This document shows positions 9,289-18,060 of a stretch of 64,000 bases of DNA, piece by piece. Every line of letters begins with the position of its first letter. The stretch's first letter is position 1. Below the pieces are notes generated by a model. It saw only the letters and a program-made list of their open reading frames with translations. It was not told where the DNA came from and searched no databases. Both the position numbers and the translations under genes were made by a program. Source of the stretch: Methylobacterium pseudosasicola (GTDB taxonomy: Bacteria; Pseudomonadota; Alphaproteobacteria; Rhizobiales; Beijerinckiaceae); NCBI RefSeq assembly GCF_900114535.1, contig NZ_FOTK01000027.1, positions 1 to 64,000 on the forward strand. Reading direction: 5' to 3'.

Positions 9289-9638
9289 GGCGCGCCGGAC
9301 CCTGCGGAGGCGCGCGGGCGGATGTCGAGGCCGACCAGCACCTTCTCGGTGTTCGACAGGTCGCCGATGATCCGCTTAAGCGGGGCGGGCAACCGACGGA
9401 CCAGGGTCGGGATTGCCAGGATCTGATCGCCCGCTGCCAACTGCGGGTTCTTCAGTAGATCGACCACCTCGATGTCGTAGCGCCCGGCGAGATGCTGCTC
9501 GCAAACCCGCTTGAGGTTGGCCAGCGCGGCCATCGACTTCGGGGTTTGGCCGGCTACGTACAGGCGAAGATGATACTGCCCCGGATCACCATCCTCTTCC
9601 GAGACGGGATCGCCGGCATGTGAGGTTTGCTCGCTCAT
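9285..9638 (-). CDS. kaiB: KaiB protein, copy 2
   Basis: 117 residues, ATG overlapping the kaiC stop (ATGA). KaiB core: YHLRLYVAGQTPKSMAALAN, IEVVDLLKNPQLAAGDQILA, IPTLVRRLPAPLKRIIGDLS. Being directly coupled to kaiC, this is the likelier KaiC-binding partner of the two. Its N-terminus has an acidic 20-residue extension and its C-terminus ends ASAGSGAP, both outside the usual ~100-residue KaiB length. Known of the family: KaiB sequesters on the CI ring of KaiC and controls its phosphorylation cycle. Confidence 0.94.
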   Translation of the reverse strand: MSEQTSHAGDPVSEEDGDPGQYHLRLYVAGQTPKSMAALANLKRVCEQHLAGRYDIEVVDLLKNPQLAAGDQILAIPTLVRRLPAPLKRIIGDLSNTEKVLVGLDIRPRASAGSGAP

Positions 9639-11323
9639 TCGGCCGCACTCCGGCGACGGGCGATGTCGGTGCGCTCGCTCGACAGCAACGTCTCGCGCGC
9701 CACGTCCTCGTCGAGGAGCAGCGTCTCTTCCTCTTCCGCGGTCTCCAAGCTGGCCCGCAGCTCGGCGATCTGCCGCTCGATCGACAGCCGCCGCCGGACC
9801 ACGTCGCGCTTGCGCCGCTCGCTGTCCTGCCGACGGCGCAACGCGGCGGCCTCCTCCTGCGCCTCCTGCACGATGCGGGCGGTCCCGGTCAGTACCCCGG
9901 CCGGGCCAATGTAGGCATCCACGAGCTTCAGCCCGGCAGACGACATCTGGAACTCACGCACCTGGTTCGAGTGGCTCATACCGCGGGCCTTGATCACGTA
10001 GAGCGTGCGCGAGCGCTCGCCGTTGGCCTCGATGTCCTGGAGCTTGATCCACACGTCCATCAGCGAAGATAGGCCGAGATCGCCCGATTGCCCGAATGCG
10101 CCGTCGGTGCGCAGGGACGTGAACACCGCGGTGATGCCGCGGGCCTTGAGCATGTCGACCATGCGCAACAGCGTCGCCTGCAGCTCGACCTCGGGTCCGC
10201 GCAGGGCCGAGATCGGGTCGATCACCACGACGCTCGGCCTGAACTGCTCGATGTCCCGATGCATCCGGGCGAGATGCATCTCCAGTCCGTACAAGCTTGG
10301 TCGCGCCGCCTCGAAGCGCAGCAGGCCGGTATCGACGTGACGGTGCAGGTCGAGCCCGACCGACCGCGCGTTGCGGCAGATCTGCTCGCCGCTCTCCTCG
10401 AACACGAAGGACATGCAGCGCTCGCCGCGGGTGCAGGCGGCGTCGATCGTATGGCTGCTGATCGTCGTCTTGCCAGTGCCGGCCGAGCCGGAGATCAGCA
10501 CACTGGCGCCTTGAAACAGGCCGCCGGGGCCGAACATCGCGTCCAGGCTCTCGACCCCCGTGGAGACGACCTCGTTTGAGACGTCGTAGCTCAGATCGGC
10601 GGCGGTCACCGGCAGGACGCTGATGCCCTGCTCATCGATCAGGAACGGGTACTCGTTGGTGCCGTGGGCTGAGCCGCGGTATTTGACGATGCGCAGGCGA
10701 CGCGTGGTGATCTGGTCCTCGACGCGGTTGTCGAGCAGCACGACGCAGTCCGAGACGTACTCCTCGAGCCCTTGGCGGGTGAGCTGTCCCTCGCCGCGCT
10801 CGCCGGTGATGATCGCGGTCAAGCCGCGGTCCTTGAGCCAGGCGAACAGCCGGCGCAGTTCGGAGCGCAGCACCGCTGCATCGCTCAGCCCGGCGAACAG
10901 GGTCTCGATCGTGTCGAGGACCACGCGCTTGGCCTTGATCGTGTCGACGGCGTAGCCGAGGCGGATGAACAGGCCTTCGAGGTCGTATTCGCCGGTCTCC
11001 TCGATCTCGCTGCGTTCGACCTTGACGTGATCGACGGCGATCTTGCCGGTTTCCACGAGCCCGTTGAGGTCGTATCCCAGCGAGGCGACGTTGGCTGCGA
11101 GATCCTCGGCGCGCTCCTCGAAGCTCATGAACACGCCGGGCTCGTCGAACAGCGTGGCGCCGTTCACGAGGAATGTGGTGGCAAACAGCGTCTTACCGCA
11201 GCCGGCGCTGCCGCAGACCAACGACGGCCGCCCCGCGGGCAAGCCGCCGAACGTGACGTCGTCAAAGCCGTCGATACCGGTGCGCGCCTTGGGCAGGGAC
11301 GCTGTAGTGCGTTCAGAAGTCAC
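9635..11323 (-). CDS. kaiC: KaiC double-domain ATPase / autokinase
   Basis: 562 residues, GTG start, overlapping the upstream small gene by 11 bases. Two RecA-like halves: CI Walker A GSAGCGKT at residues 38-45, CII Walker A GSAGTGKT at 279-286; paired catalytic Glu residues in SFEERA and FVFEESGE. The phosphorylation loop of cyanobacterial KaiC (Ser431-Thr432) aligns with Ser419-Ser420 in GLSSLMDVW, so both acceptors are serine. After the domain the protein adds about 70 residues of charged coiled coil (EEAAALRRRQDSERRKRDVV, then a Leu/Glu-rich end), absent from the 519-residue cyanobacterial form and likely a docking tail for the kinase. No kaiA is present, as usual in alphaproteobacteria. 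Confidence 0.96.
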   Translation of the reverse strand: MTSERTTASLPKARTGIDGFDDVTFGGLPAGRPSLVCGSAGCGKTLFATTFLVNGATLFDEPGVFMSFEERAEDLAANVASLGYDLNGLVETGKIAVDHVKVERSEIEETGEYDLEGLFIRLGYAVDTIKAKRVVLDTIETLFAGLSDAAVLRSELRRLFAWLKDRGLTAIITGERGEGQLTRQGLEEYVSDCVVLLDNRVEDQITTRRLRIVKYRGSAHGTNEYPFLIDEQGISVLPVTAADLSYDVSNEVVSTGVESLDAMFGPGGLFQGASVLISGSAGTGKTTISSHTIDAACTRGERCMSFVFEESGEQICRNARSVGLDLHRHVDTGLLRFEAARPSLYGLEMHLARMHRDIEQFRPSVVVIDPISALRGPEVELQATLLRMVDMLKARGITAVFTSLRTDGAFGQSGDLGLSSLMDVWIKLQDIEANGERSRTLYVIKARGMSHSNQVREFQMSSAGLKLVDAYIGPAGVLTGTARIVQEAQEEAAALRRRQDSERRKRDVVRRRLSIERQIAELRASLETAEEEETLLLDEDVARETLLSSERTDIARRRSAAE

Positions 11324-11513
11324 GCGGTCGTTCCCTGCTCTGCTGTGCGCAGTCCTGTTCGCGTGCGACGAGGGCTGGCATGACTTCAGCGATGCGTTGG
11401 CGCAGCGCAGTCTCGATGAAATTGGTGAGCGTGCGGTTGTCCTGGCGCGCGCACTCGCGAGCGGCAGCCAGCACCTCCGGGTCGATCCGCAGAGCGATCG
11501 GGGTCTTCATCAC
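11313..11513 (-). CDS. Small ribbon-helix-helix-like protein, first gene of Kai operon
   Basis: 66 residues: MMKTPIALRIDPEVLAAARE then a helix DNRTLTNFIETALRQRIAEV, which fits a beta strand plus two helices of a CopG/Arc-type DNA-binding fold. Its stop lies inside kaiC by 11 bases, so it is co-transcribed and coupled. The upstream leader shows GGGAGAAGG before the ATG and a 7-base inverted repeat (GCCGCTT...AAGCGGC, about 11547-11575). An autoregulator of the operon is the simplest idea; the alternative is an orphan antitoxin, but no toxin gene is adjacent. The second ATG is an equally good start. Confidence 0.7.
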   Translation of the reverse strand: MMKTPIALRIDPEVLAAARECARQDNRTLTNFIETALRQRIAEVMPALVAREQDCAQQSRERPRDF

Positions 11514-11867
11514 CGCCTTCTCCCAAACGCATCAGAACGCAGGCCGCTTACAGGCTTGTATCGCAAGCGGCAATACGCCCCAAAGTTGACGGCAGTGAGA
11601 TAGGTGATCCGAAGGGCGCCACTCACGGGTCACGGTTATTGTCCGTTGGGGAATGCCCCAAAGGACAAGGGTTCTCATGCGCCCAGTGCAAGGCCACGAA
11701 TTGACGGTCTGCGAGCGACCGGTTCCGACCTATTGCTGGCTTGGGAAGGTCCGCTTCCAGGCTGACAAGGGCCAAGGACCCACGATTGGGTTGGGTGGTT
11801 TGCTGCCTGTCTGCTTTCGAGCAGCAAGTACGTGAAGCTGACCTTCGACTATCGCCTCTGAGGATGA
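11514..11867. repeat. Intergenic with an interspersed repeat copy and Kai operon promoter region
   Basis: No supported gene. Near 11711-11762 lies a degenerate repeat (CCGGTTCCGACC ... TTGGGAAGGTCCGCTTCCAG) that recurs at 13091-13140 and in weaker form near 14560 and, inverted, near 14880. The part next to 11513 must hold the promoter of the Kai operon; no clear -35/-10 pair was identified. Confidence 0.5.
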
Positions 11868-12131
11868 TCACCCCCATAGGCGGTGCCGCACCCAACGCGC
11901 TGCGTCTTCAAGGGTATCGAATACGGGCGCACGCACTCCCGCAAGCCGTCCTAGTCCGACCTCCATGAACCACGCTCCAGGCCGCTCGTGTTCGGGCGTA
12001 TCGAGACGGACCAACAGGGCGACCAGCCGACCGTTCACCATCACCAGCATGCCGGCCTGGTCCGGGCTCGCCGTATCGATGGAGATGGGCTGGAGAACGA
12101 CCAGGGTCTCGACGTTACCCCGGTCTGCCAA
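11868..12131 (-). CDS. Hypothetical protein, 87 residues
   Basis: Not recognised. TTG start. The chain looks like a small alpha/beta fold: VETLVVLQPISI, MLVMVNGRLVALLVRLD, then an acidic/Trp-containing end (FDTLEDAARWVRHRLW). Regular hydrophobic spacing and codon use like neighbouring genes support a real protein. It follows the Crp/Fnr gene by only 11 bases on the same strand, so the two are probably co-transcribed. Confidence 0.6.
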   Translation of the reverse strand: MADRGNVETLVVLQPISIDTASPDQAGMLVMVNGRLVALLVRLDTPEHERPGAWFMEVGLGRLAGVRAPVFDTLEDAARWVRHRLWG

Positions 12132-12142
12132 CGCTACCTACC

Positions 12143-12898
12143 CTAGACGCTCTTCAGCCACGGCACCTGCCGGCGGCCACTCCAACGCGCGTTCCTGAGG
12201 TGGAGGTAGTTGGGATTGAACCCGCAGTACGCCTTGAGCTGATCGACGTCCAGGATCGTCAGGAGCCGGCCCTTCAAGGTGATCAGTTCAAGCCGGCGCA
12301 GTTCTCTGAGCGTGCGGTTCACATGCACGTCAGATAGGCCCATCGTATCGGCGATCTCGGTTTGGGTGAACGGGAACTGATAGCTGTTGTTGTTTACGTG
12401 CCCCACGGCTTCCAGACGTAGCAGCAGCTCACAGAAGAGATGCGCGATGCGCTGATCAGCCGGACGGTTGCCGATGTTAACTAGCCATTCGCGCAGCACG
12501 GCCTCATCCACCAGGGCGCACCACATCATCGCCCGCGTCACCCGTGAATTAATCGCCATGATTTCTTCGATGGAGTGGCGAGGGATCTCTACGATTTGGC
12601 AGGCTGAAATCGTGCTGATATTGTGGTCCATCTGGTCAAGGATGAACACGTTCAGATCGCAGAAGTCGCCCGGCACGAAGATAGATATGATCTGGCGCTC
12701 GCCATTCGGCAGGACCTTGTAGCGACAGGCGTAGCCGCTGAGGATGAGGTTCACATTGCTGGGAACGTCACCTTCCCGGATTAAGTCCTTCCGGGCCCCC
12801 ACCTGCCTAACCCTGGGGACGAGCGCCCGCAACGCCTTGCAGTCGGCGTCGGTCAGTTCCTCGAAGCTCTCAAGCTTCCGTATCAGCGCATCTTGCAT
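12143..12898 (-). CDS. Crp/Fnr-family transcriptional regulator
   Basis: 251 residues. Cyclic-nucleotide-binding-like beta barrel at ~15-135 (RKDLIREGDVPSNVNLILSG, IFVPGDFCDL), long dimer helix, then a winged helix-turn-helix at ~170-235 with FTQTEIADTMGLSDVHVNRT as recognition region. The four-cysteine N-terminal iron-sulphur motif of FNR is absent. This type is common in Methylobacterium and Rhizobiales and often sits under stress or microoxic control; its effector is unknown. Probably in one transcript with the 87-residue gene. Confidence 0.92.
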   Translation of the reverse strand: MQDALIRKLESFEELTDADCKALRALVPRVRQVGARKDLIREGDVPSNVNLILSGYACRYKVLPNGERQIISIFVPGDFCDLNVFILDQMDHNISTISACQIVEIPRHSIEEIMAINSRVTRAMMWCALVDEAVLREWLVNIGNRPADQRIAHLFCELLLRLEAVGHVNNNSYQFPFTQTEIADTMGLSDVHVNRTLRELRRLELITLKGRLLTILDVDQLKAYCGFNPNYLHLRNARWSGRRQVPWLKSV

Positions 12899-13328
12899 TG
12901 GACCACGGCAGCGAAGGGCGATCTGCCTCCCTACGTCCGGTGTGAGACAAGAAACCCCGTCATATGATGGATATGGTCAGCTGGCGGCTAGTAAGTGACT
13001 GAGGTTGTTATGACTGTACGCATTCGGACGCACCGAACCGCAGCCTCAGCGCTTCTGACCGGGTGAACATCCGCTTATGAGCGGAGGGCGAGGGTCCGGT
13101 TGCGACCCGAAGTAGGCCTTGGGAATGTTCGCTTCCAAGCACTTCGTAAGATAAAGCCGCGCGACCAATCAAGACAGGGGGACGGCGCGCTAGCCGCCTT
13201 CTATGATCAACATTGATCCCACGTACCCAAGAGAACTTCGAATGAGTAGTAGACAGCAGCCGCGAACCGAACGCCGCCCCAAAATAGCGAGTACTCGCGC
13301 CCGTGACAGTATCTTGCTATGTTTTGTG
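12899..13328. repeat. Intergenic with second interspersed repeat copy
   Basis: No supported gene. 13091-13140 carries GGTCCGGTTGCGACCC then CTTGGGAATGTTCGCTTCC, matching 19 of 22 bases in its core to the copy near 11740. GATCAACATTGATC at about 13206-13219 is a perfect short palindrome just downstream of the small AT-rich gene and could act in its termination. Confidence 0.45.
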
Positions 13329-13529
13329 CTAAATGAGGCCCTGGATGGCATCCAACGCATCTTCACGCAATCTATCAGTAGTAAGCTGCTCCCACAATTG
13401 TAGCATTCGATCGGTTTGCTCAAATTTTATAAAATCTTCGCCAAAGCCATACAAGTCATCTATGGATATGCGAAGCGTATCTGCAATCCGCTTCAAACTC
13501 TCATGACGAGCGTCTTTCTCGTTGAGCAT
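13329..13529 (-). CDS. Small HTH-like protein
   Basis: 66 residues from MLNEKDARHESLKRI. ESLKRIADTLRISIDDLYGF resembles the end of XRE/lambda-type helix-turn-helix domains, and QTDRMLQLWEQLTTDRLRED resembles the tail that follows it in Methylobacterium regulators, so this is probably a truncated or miniature XRE regulator. Base composition is clearly lower in GC than its neighbours. It diverges from the PAS gene. Two upstream in-frame codons could give a 16-residue extension. Confidence 0.5.
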   Translation of the reverse strand: MLNEKDARHESLKRIADTLRISIDDLYGFGEDFIKFEQTDRMLQLWEQLTTDRLREDALDAIQGLI

Positions 13530-13662
13530 ATTGCCCTCCAAAGATCGTCGGTCGTGTGCGGTCGTAGGGGGTACCATCCCGCTTGGTTGTAACGCGAACG
13601 ACTTGTGCGTTCAAAGGTTGTGTCAGCATGTTGGCCCGACCGAACTGAGGCGGGAGGTGCTG

Positions 13663-14208
13663 GTGATCTTCACGACCGACGCTCAGGGCGAAGTCACGTA
13701 CATCTGCCTCGAATGGTTCTCCTACGCCGGGCAGACACGTGAGGCCGCGTACCGGGACGGCTGGACCACGTCAGTCCTGGAGAGCGACCAGAGTGCTGTC
13801 AGGGCCATCCTCGCGGAGGCTGCCCAAGCACAAGCCGAGTTCAGCGTCCGGTTCCGCATTCGGTGCGCGAACGGGTCGGTGCGGTGGCTGGCGGCTGGAG
13901 GCGTTCCCTCATTTGGACCGCCGGGGCGCTCGTTCCTCGGCTATCTCGGGTCCATGATCGAGTTTGCTCCGACCGAGGCGACTGAGATTGCAGCGTATGG
14001 CGGCATCGAGAGGTTCGTTCCACCGCCGACACACGTGGCCACACGGGCCGTGGCACCGCTCGACACCATCGCGGATCACCTCATCATCGTGCACGCGCTG
14101 ATGGAGCAGCACGACGTGATGTCAGGTCTGAAGGAGGTCAAAGGCGCATTGTTTAGGGTCGGTCAAGCGTTGGCCCGTGGAGATGGATCGCGGTCGCAGG
14201 TCAACTGA
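13663..14208 (+). CDS. PAS-domain protein
   Basis: 181 residues from a GTG with GGGAGG 5 bases upstream; the frame is open to 13522, but the extra 47 residues do not look like protein and would overlap the divergent gene. A PAS fold-3 domain occupies ~1-95 (FTTDAQGEVTYICLEWFSYA, FRIRCANGSVRWLAAGGVP, FLGYLGSMIE), followed by a linker and a C-terminal helix (LDTIADHLIIVHALMEQHDV). There is no kinase, receiver or cyclase domain, so it is a single-domain sensor that must act through a partner. Confidence 0.7.
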   Translation: MIFTTDAQGEVTYICLEWFSYAGQTREAAYRDGWTTSVLESDQSAVRAILAEAAQAQAEFSVRFRIRCANGSVRWLAAGGVPSFGPPGRSFLGYLGSMIEFAPTEATEIAAYGGIERFVPPPTHVATRAVAPLDTIADHLIIVHALMEQHDVMSGLKEVKGALFRVGQALARGDGSRSQVN

Positions 14209-15286
14209 GTGACTGCAACCTCGTGTCCCGCTTCAGGCGCACCTTGCTCACTACTTCGTTGGCTTTGACGGCGGTCGAGGCGGGACGCGGATCTGGACGA
14301 GTTTGCCGGTCCGAGGGTCGAGCACTACCACCATGTCATGCCCCCTACGATCAGATGCTTTACTTCAACACCAGGCGGAACACAGCCTTGATCCTCCGGG
14401 CGGTCGCTCACGATCATCGTCGCCCGGCAGTGCATGCTACGATACTATGCAACTTATAGTTGTAAAGTGCGTAGGCGCTCAACTAATGCAATAAGGCAAG
14501 GTTTGGCCCTCCGGGAAGTTCGGTTGGGGTGTAAGCCTCGCAGCCGTGCGTGCCATGGGTTGGAAACCGAACGTCCGCTTCGGGGCGAAGGGCGAAGGTC
14601 TGATTGCCACCCTGATCGGACCTCAGTCCTATCACCCGTTCTGTCGGTTATCCGATCGTCTTCCCGACAAACGCTGGCCATGCATGTTGCACCCGCCGAG
14701 GCTGCCGGTTTTTGTAGGAAAACCGCGTCGGAAATTTAAACTTCGAAAAAACGTGTCCGTCGGCAGCCGGCGGCGAGAACGTTGCGATGTCCGGTTTAGC
14801 ACCTCGCGCAACCGAAAGCCGCCAGACCGCTTTCGGCCACCTTCGGTCATTCTGGTTCGATCAGACCTCCAGCAAGCGGACGTTCTGGATGTCTGAGATG
14901 GGTCAAAAAGTACAGCATGCCCGCAACGTCGTGTTGGTATATGGGCGTGCTTCTAAGTCGTTGGCGTCGGCATCACGGCCGTGGCCTTCGCCAACGCCTG
15001 CCTCGCCGAGGTAGTCCGCGTGGGCAGTCGGCGGCGAGCTGATCCGAGCGACCGCCAGCCTCGAAGCAGACCGCGCCGGGGTCGACCGCTTCGCCACCGT
15101 GACCCGCGGTTCGCCTCACCGGCCGCCGGTTCGGAACGGAGCCGGGCGGCCCCGCGTTCGACGGCCAGCCGATGCGGGGACATCCGCGAAGGTTCCGCCG
15201 TGACCCCGCTCCGTTTGCTTCCGCGCGACCCCGGTGTGGACCGATCGGTCACGAACGTCGGGTTTCAGGCCTCCGCATCGATCACG
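14209..15286. other. Gene-poor stretch with inverted copies of an interspersed repeat
   Basis: No convincing gene in about 1.1 kb. GAACGTCCGCTT occurs near 14569-14580 and in opposite orientation near 14873-14884, together bracketing ~300 bases; both belong to the repeat type seen near 11740 and 13120. The last 300 bases are very GC-rich. This is the left flank of the accessory region. Confidence 0.4.
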
Positions 15287-15565
15287 TCACCCCAAGCCGC
15301 GGCTGGGACGCGTTCCCAGGGGGACCGGCGGGGGCGTGCCGTGCGGATCGGCCGCCCCCATGTCGGCATACAGCTCGAGCCTTCGCAGCAGCGCCTGCAG
15401 CGTCGCCCTCGTCTTGGCGAGCTCCCTCCCGACCATCGGGGTGTCGGATGGCGATGGGACGACCGTGTCGAGCAGGCGCGACACCTCCATCAATCCTTCC
15501 CTGGCGGACAACGCCGCGATGCGTCGATCTTCCGGCACGTCACCCATCTGCCTCGGATCCCTCAT
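15287..15565 (-). CDS. Hypothetical protein, 92 residues
   Basis: Not recognised. ATG overlaps the stop of the 197-residue gene (ATGA), which argues strongly that both are real and coupled. Mostly helical: DRRIAALSAREGLMEVSRLL and GRELAKTRATLQALLRRLEL, then a proline-rich tail. Last gene of the three-gene minus operon. Confidence 0.55.
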   Translation of the reverse strand: MRDPRQMGDVPEDRRIAALSAREGLMEVSRLLDTVVPSPSDTPMVGRELAKTRATLQALLRRLELYADMGAADPHGTPPPVPLGTRPSRGLG

Positions 15566-16155
15566 CGATCCGCCCGCATAGGGCGAGGTCGTCCCGCCTC
15601 GAAGAGAGCCAGCACGAAGGAACGCCAAACCGCGGGCGGATCGTCAATATGCGGCGTTTGGCGCACCGGTGGGTTCCCCGGAACGGCGCACCGGCGGCCC
15701 GGCTTCCCCGGCGTCAGGATCGCGTCGATCGCACCCTCGAAGGCGACCGGATCGAGGATCGAGGCCGCGCCCACCACGGTCGCGTGCCCCAGGGCGGCGA
15801 CATCCTGCCCGCTCGGGGCGCCGGTCCGGTCCAACGAGGCGCGGATGGCCTCCATCGCCGCGACGATGACGTCCCGTCGCCGCCGCGCCGGCACGCGGGC
15901 GCATACGGCCCGCCTGGCGTCGACGGACATCCCGTCGCACGCGATCCGCAGCCAGCGAAGGTCCGCATGGACGAAGCCCAGGCCTTGCAGGACGTAGGCG
16001 TCCCCTTCGGAGGCCAGCAGGCCGTCCAGCGTCCGCAGGGCTGAGCTCGCGGCCGCTAGGTTTCGGCCCAGCCGGATGACCTCCTCGGCGATCTCGGGGC
16101 TCGCCCCTTGCGCGAGTCGGCCGAGATACTGGTCCAGCGTCCAGGGAGGCGGCAT
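15562..16155 (-). CDS. Hypothetical protein, 197 residues
   Basis: Not recognised. Start at MPPPWTLDQYLGRL; the longer open frame upstream is arginine-rich shadow sequence. Predominantly helical, with PEIAEEVIRLGRNLAAASSA, a central Asp/Ala-rich part (CDGMSVDARRAVCARVPARR) and EAIRASLDRTGAPSGQDVAA. No signal peptide, membrane segment or catalytic motif is seen. It lies 139 bases after the PD-(D/E)XK-like gene and overlaps the next gene, so these three form an operon. Confidence 0.6.
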   Translation of the reverse strand: MPPPWTLDQYLGRLAQGASPEIAEEVIRLGRNLAAASSALRTLDGLLASEGDAYVLQGLGFVHADLRWLRIACDGMSVDARRAVCARVPARRRRDVIVAAMEAIRASLDRTGAPSGQDVAALGHATVVGAASILDPVAFEGAIDAILTPGKPGRRCAVPGNPPVRQTPHIDDPPAVWRSFVLALFEAGRPRPMRADR

Positions 16156-16294
16156 GATCGTCGTCGAGTGCGTCCAAGAGGAAGTCGGCCTGCGGATGCC
16201 TCCAGGATAGCGATTCGTTCGGATGCCGGTACTCCCGGGAGGTGCGACGGCCATCCCCGGCGGACCGGCGATCGGGGGGCGTCGCCGCGCCCGA

Positions 16295-17545
16295 TCAGAT
16301 CGGGCCCATGCTCGGCGGATCGTCGTCGGAAGACGCCGAGGGCGCGACCCGCGCCGGACGGAGCGGGGACGGGCGATAGCCGAGGTCATCGAGCAACCGC
16401 GCCTTCTCCTCGGGCGAAGGGCCGCCCGATGGCGGGTCGACGAAGACCAGGGCATGCGGCCGATGCCCGTCGAACAACTCGGGCAGTTCATCGGGCCCAA
16501 CTAGATGACCGACGCGCGAGTTCGGGTCGGCGAGGAGGAGCGCGGCGAAGATCGTCAATTCGACGCCGTCGTCGAGGCTCGTGGAATATACACCGCGCAT
16601 CGTTTCCTTGACGGCGTGGGCCGCCCGCACGGTGGGCAGCAACAGCTCCCCTTGCACGGTCGCCTCGTGCCAGAACAGGTAGAAGCACCACCGGCCGAGG
16701 ATGCCGTGCTCGCCGAGGCAGGGCAGCCAGCCGCCGTCCACGTCGACGACCGGATGTCGCGCCTCGTGCCGAACCAGGAGGTCGACCTGCAGGGTGTCGC
16801 CGACAGTGTGGTCGACCTTCGCGAGGGGGAACCGTCTCGCGCGCTTGGCCTGCAGGAAAGCCACCTTGTAGCGATCGCCGCCGAGGCCGACGACGAGCGC
16901 AAAATCGGCCCCCAGGCTCGGCTCGAGGCGATCCGAGGCGAAATCCGCCCAGTAGACCAGGCCGTAGGAACCCTCGGGGTCGTCCACGTCCTCCAGGAGC
17001 CTGAAGGTCCGCAGCGTGCTCGCGAGGTGGCCGAAGAAGCCCGTGTTCCTGGCCACCTCGTTGAGGCCATGTTGCCCGGATGTCAGCAGAAGATCCTGGA
17101 CGGCCCGGGCGATGGCCCAGAACAGCAACGCCGTGGCATGGGCGTCGCGCGGCGACGGCGCGATGAACGTGGCCGGTCGCACGAGGCGTTCGAGGTAGCC
17201 GCCCCGCTCTTGGGCACCGCCGTCGCGGACGGTCCCGTCGAGCGCCGGCGAGAGGAATCCGATGAACCCGGCCACGTCCCGGGTGAGCCGGTCGAGCGTC
17301 GGATAGCCGACCTCGTAGCGCTGCATCAATTCGACCGTCTCCGCGATCAGGCGTCGTACCGCCGGGGCGAAGTCCGCGAAGTCCCGTTCCTCGTGAACCG
17401 CCCTGTCGCCCTTTCTTCGCCGGGATCCCGGAACGCCGCTCCGTCGGGCCTGGATCGCCCGTGTGGCGAAACCACGGTCCGGCTTCGCCCCCGCCGATCC
17501 GGGGCCGCCCGGGCATCGGGGGACGCGCCGTTCCGTCGGGCGCAT
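16295..17545 (-). CDS. Hypothetical protein with PD-(D/E)XK-like core
   Basis: About 416 residues if the ATG at 17545 is used; the first ~45 residues look non-coding and the true start may be near EERDFADFAPAVRRL, where no normal start codon is in frame. The middle contains GADFALVVGLGGDRYKVAFL followed by QAKRARR; an acidic residue, a strand and Gln-Ala-Lys is the pattern of several restriction-endonuclease-fold families. This assignment is an inference from one motif. The rest (LLFWAIARAVQDLL, WCFYLFWHEATVQGELL) is not recognised. First gene of an operon divergent from a ribbon-helix-helix gene, with repeated motifs between, so regulation by that protein is plausible. Confidence 0.5.
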   Translation of the reverse strand: MRPTERRVPRCPGGPGSAGAKPDRGFATRAIQARRSGVPGSRRRKGDRAVHEERDFADFAPAVRRLIAETVELMQRYEVGYPTLDRLTRDVAGFIGFLSPALDGTVRDGGAQERGGYLERLVRPATFIAPSPRDAHATALLFWAIARAVQDLLLTSGQHGLNEVARNTGFFGHLASTLRTFRLLEDVDDPEGSYGLVYWADFASDRLEPSLGADFALVVGLGGDRYKVAFLQAKRARRFPLAKVDHTVGDTLQVDLLVRHEARHPVVDVDGGWLPCLGEHGILGRWCFYLFWHEATVQGELLLPTVRAAHAVKETMRGVYSTSLDDGVELTIFAALLLADPNSRVGHLVGPDELPELFDGHRPHALVFVDPPSGGPSPEEKARLLDDLGYRPSPLRPARVAPSASSDDDPPSMGPI

Positions 17546-17947
17546 CCAGGCCCGGCGCAAGCCCATCCGGCCTGGGCCGCCCGGGCCGGTCGGCGCAGCC
17601 ACGCGCGGACCCGGGACACGCAGCAGAGTCGGTTAGCCGTCCCGCGGCACGGGACCGGACCCGCCGCCGCGGCGGCGCGCGAGGTCGGTTGAACCCGGGG
17701 GCCCAGGCCGACGCGGCCGCTCGGCAGGTTCGGCGCCGTCGGCCGAGGCGCCGGGTCTGGCTTGTCGGGCAAATCCTGACCTGCCGCGCCCGGCGTGAAG
17801 GCGTGCTGCCGGAGCGGTTCGAACCCGCGGCGGATGGCCGGCCGGCGGGGGAAGCGGATCGGGGAAGCCCAAGCCGCGCTCGTCGATCGCCCTTGAAGGC
17901 CGCTCCCTCCGACCCGCGGGAGGGGCGACGCGTCAGGATCGTCACGA

Positions 17948-18030
17948 CCAGCATGGCGGCAAGCTGTCATGCTGGCGGGCATCTATCCTCAACCAGCGAT
18001 GACATCTTAACAGCTTGCTGTCATGCTGGC
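17948..18030. promoter_or_regulatory. Iterated motif between divergent RHH gene and operon
   Basis: GCTGTCATGCTGGC occurs exactly twice (17963-17976, 18017-18030), 54 bases apart. The first copy also forms the right arm of an inverted repeat CCAGCATG...CATGCTGG (17948-17955 / 17968-17975). A partial copy, GCTGTCATGCC, is at 18720-18730. Position directly upstream of a DNA-binding-type gene suggests an operator, or a partition-like site. Confidence 0.6.
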
Positions 18031-18060
18031 TTGCTGCTGTCGCCAAGGAGGCCTCGACCC

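Noticed and set aside
14251..14334. 27-codon minus-strand frame (VVVLDPRTGKLVQIRV)
   Set aside because: Looks faintly protein-like, with GGGGG near its ATG, but too short and without any supporting context.
14953..15252. Open frames in the GC-rich stretch left of the accessory region
   Set aside because: Arg/Ser/Pro-rich in all frames, no start signals, no domains.
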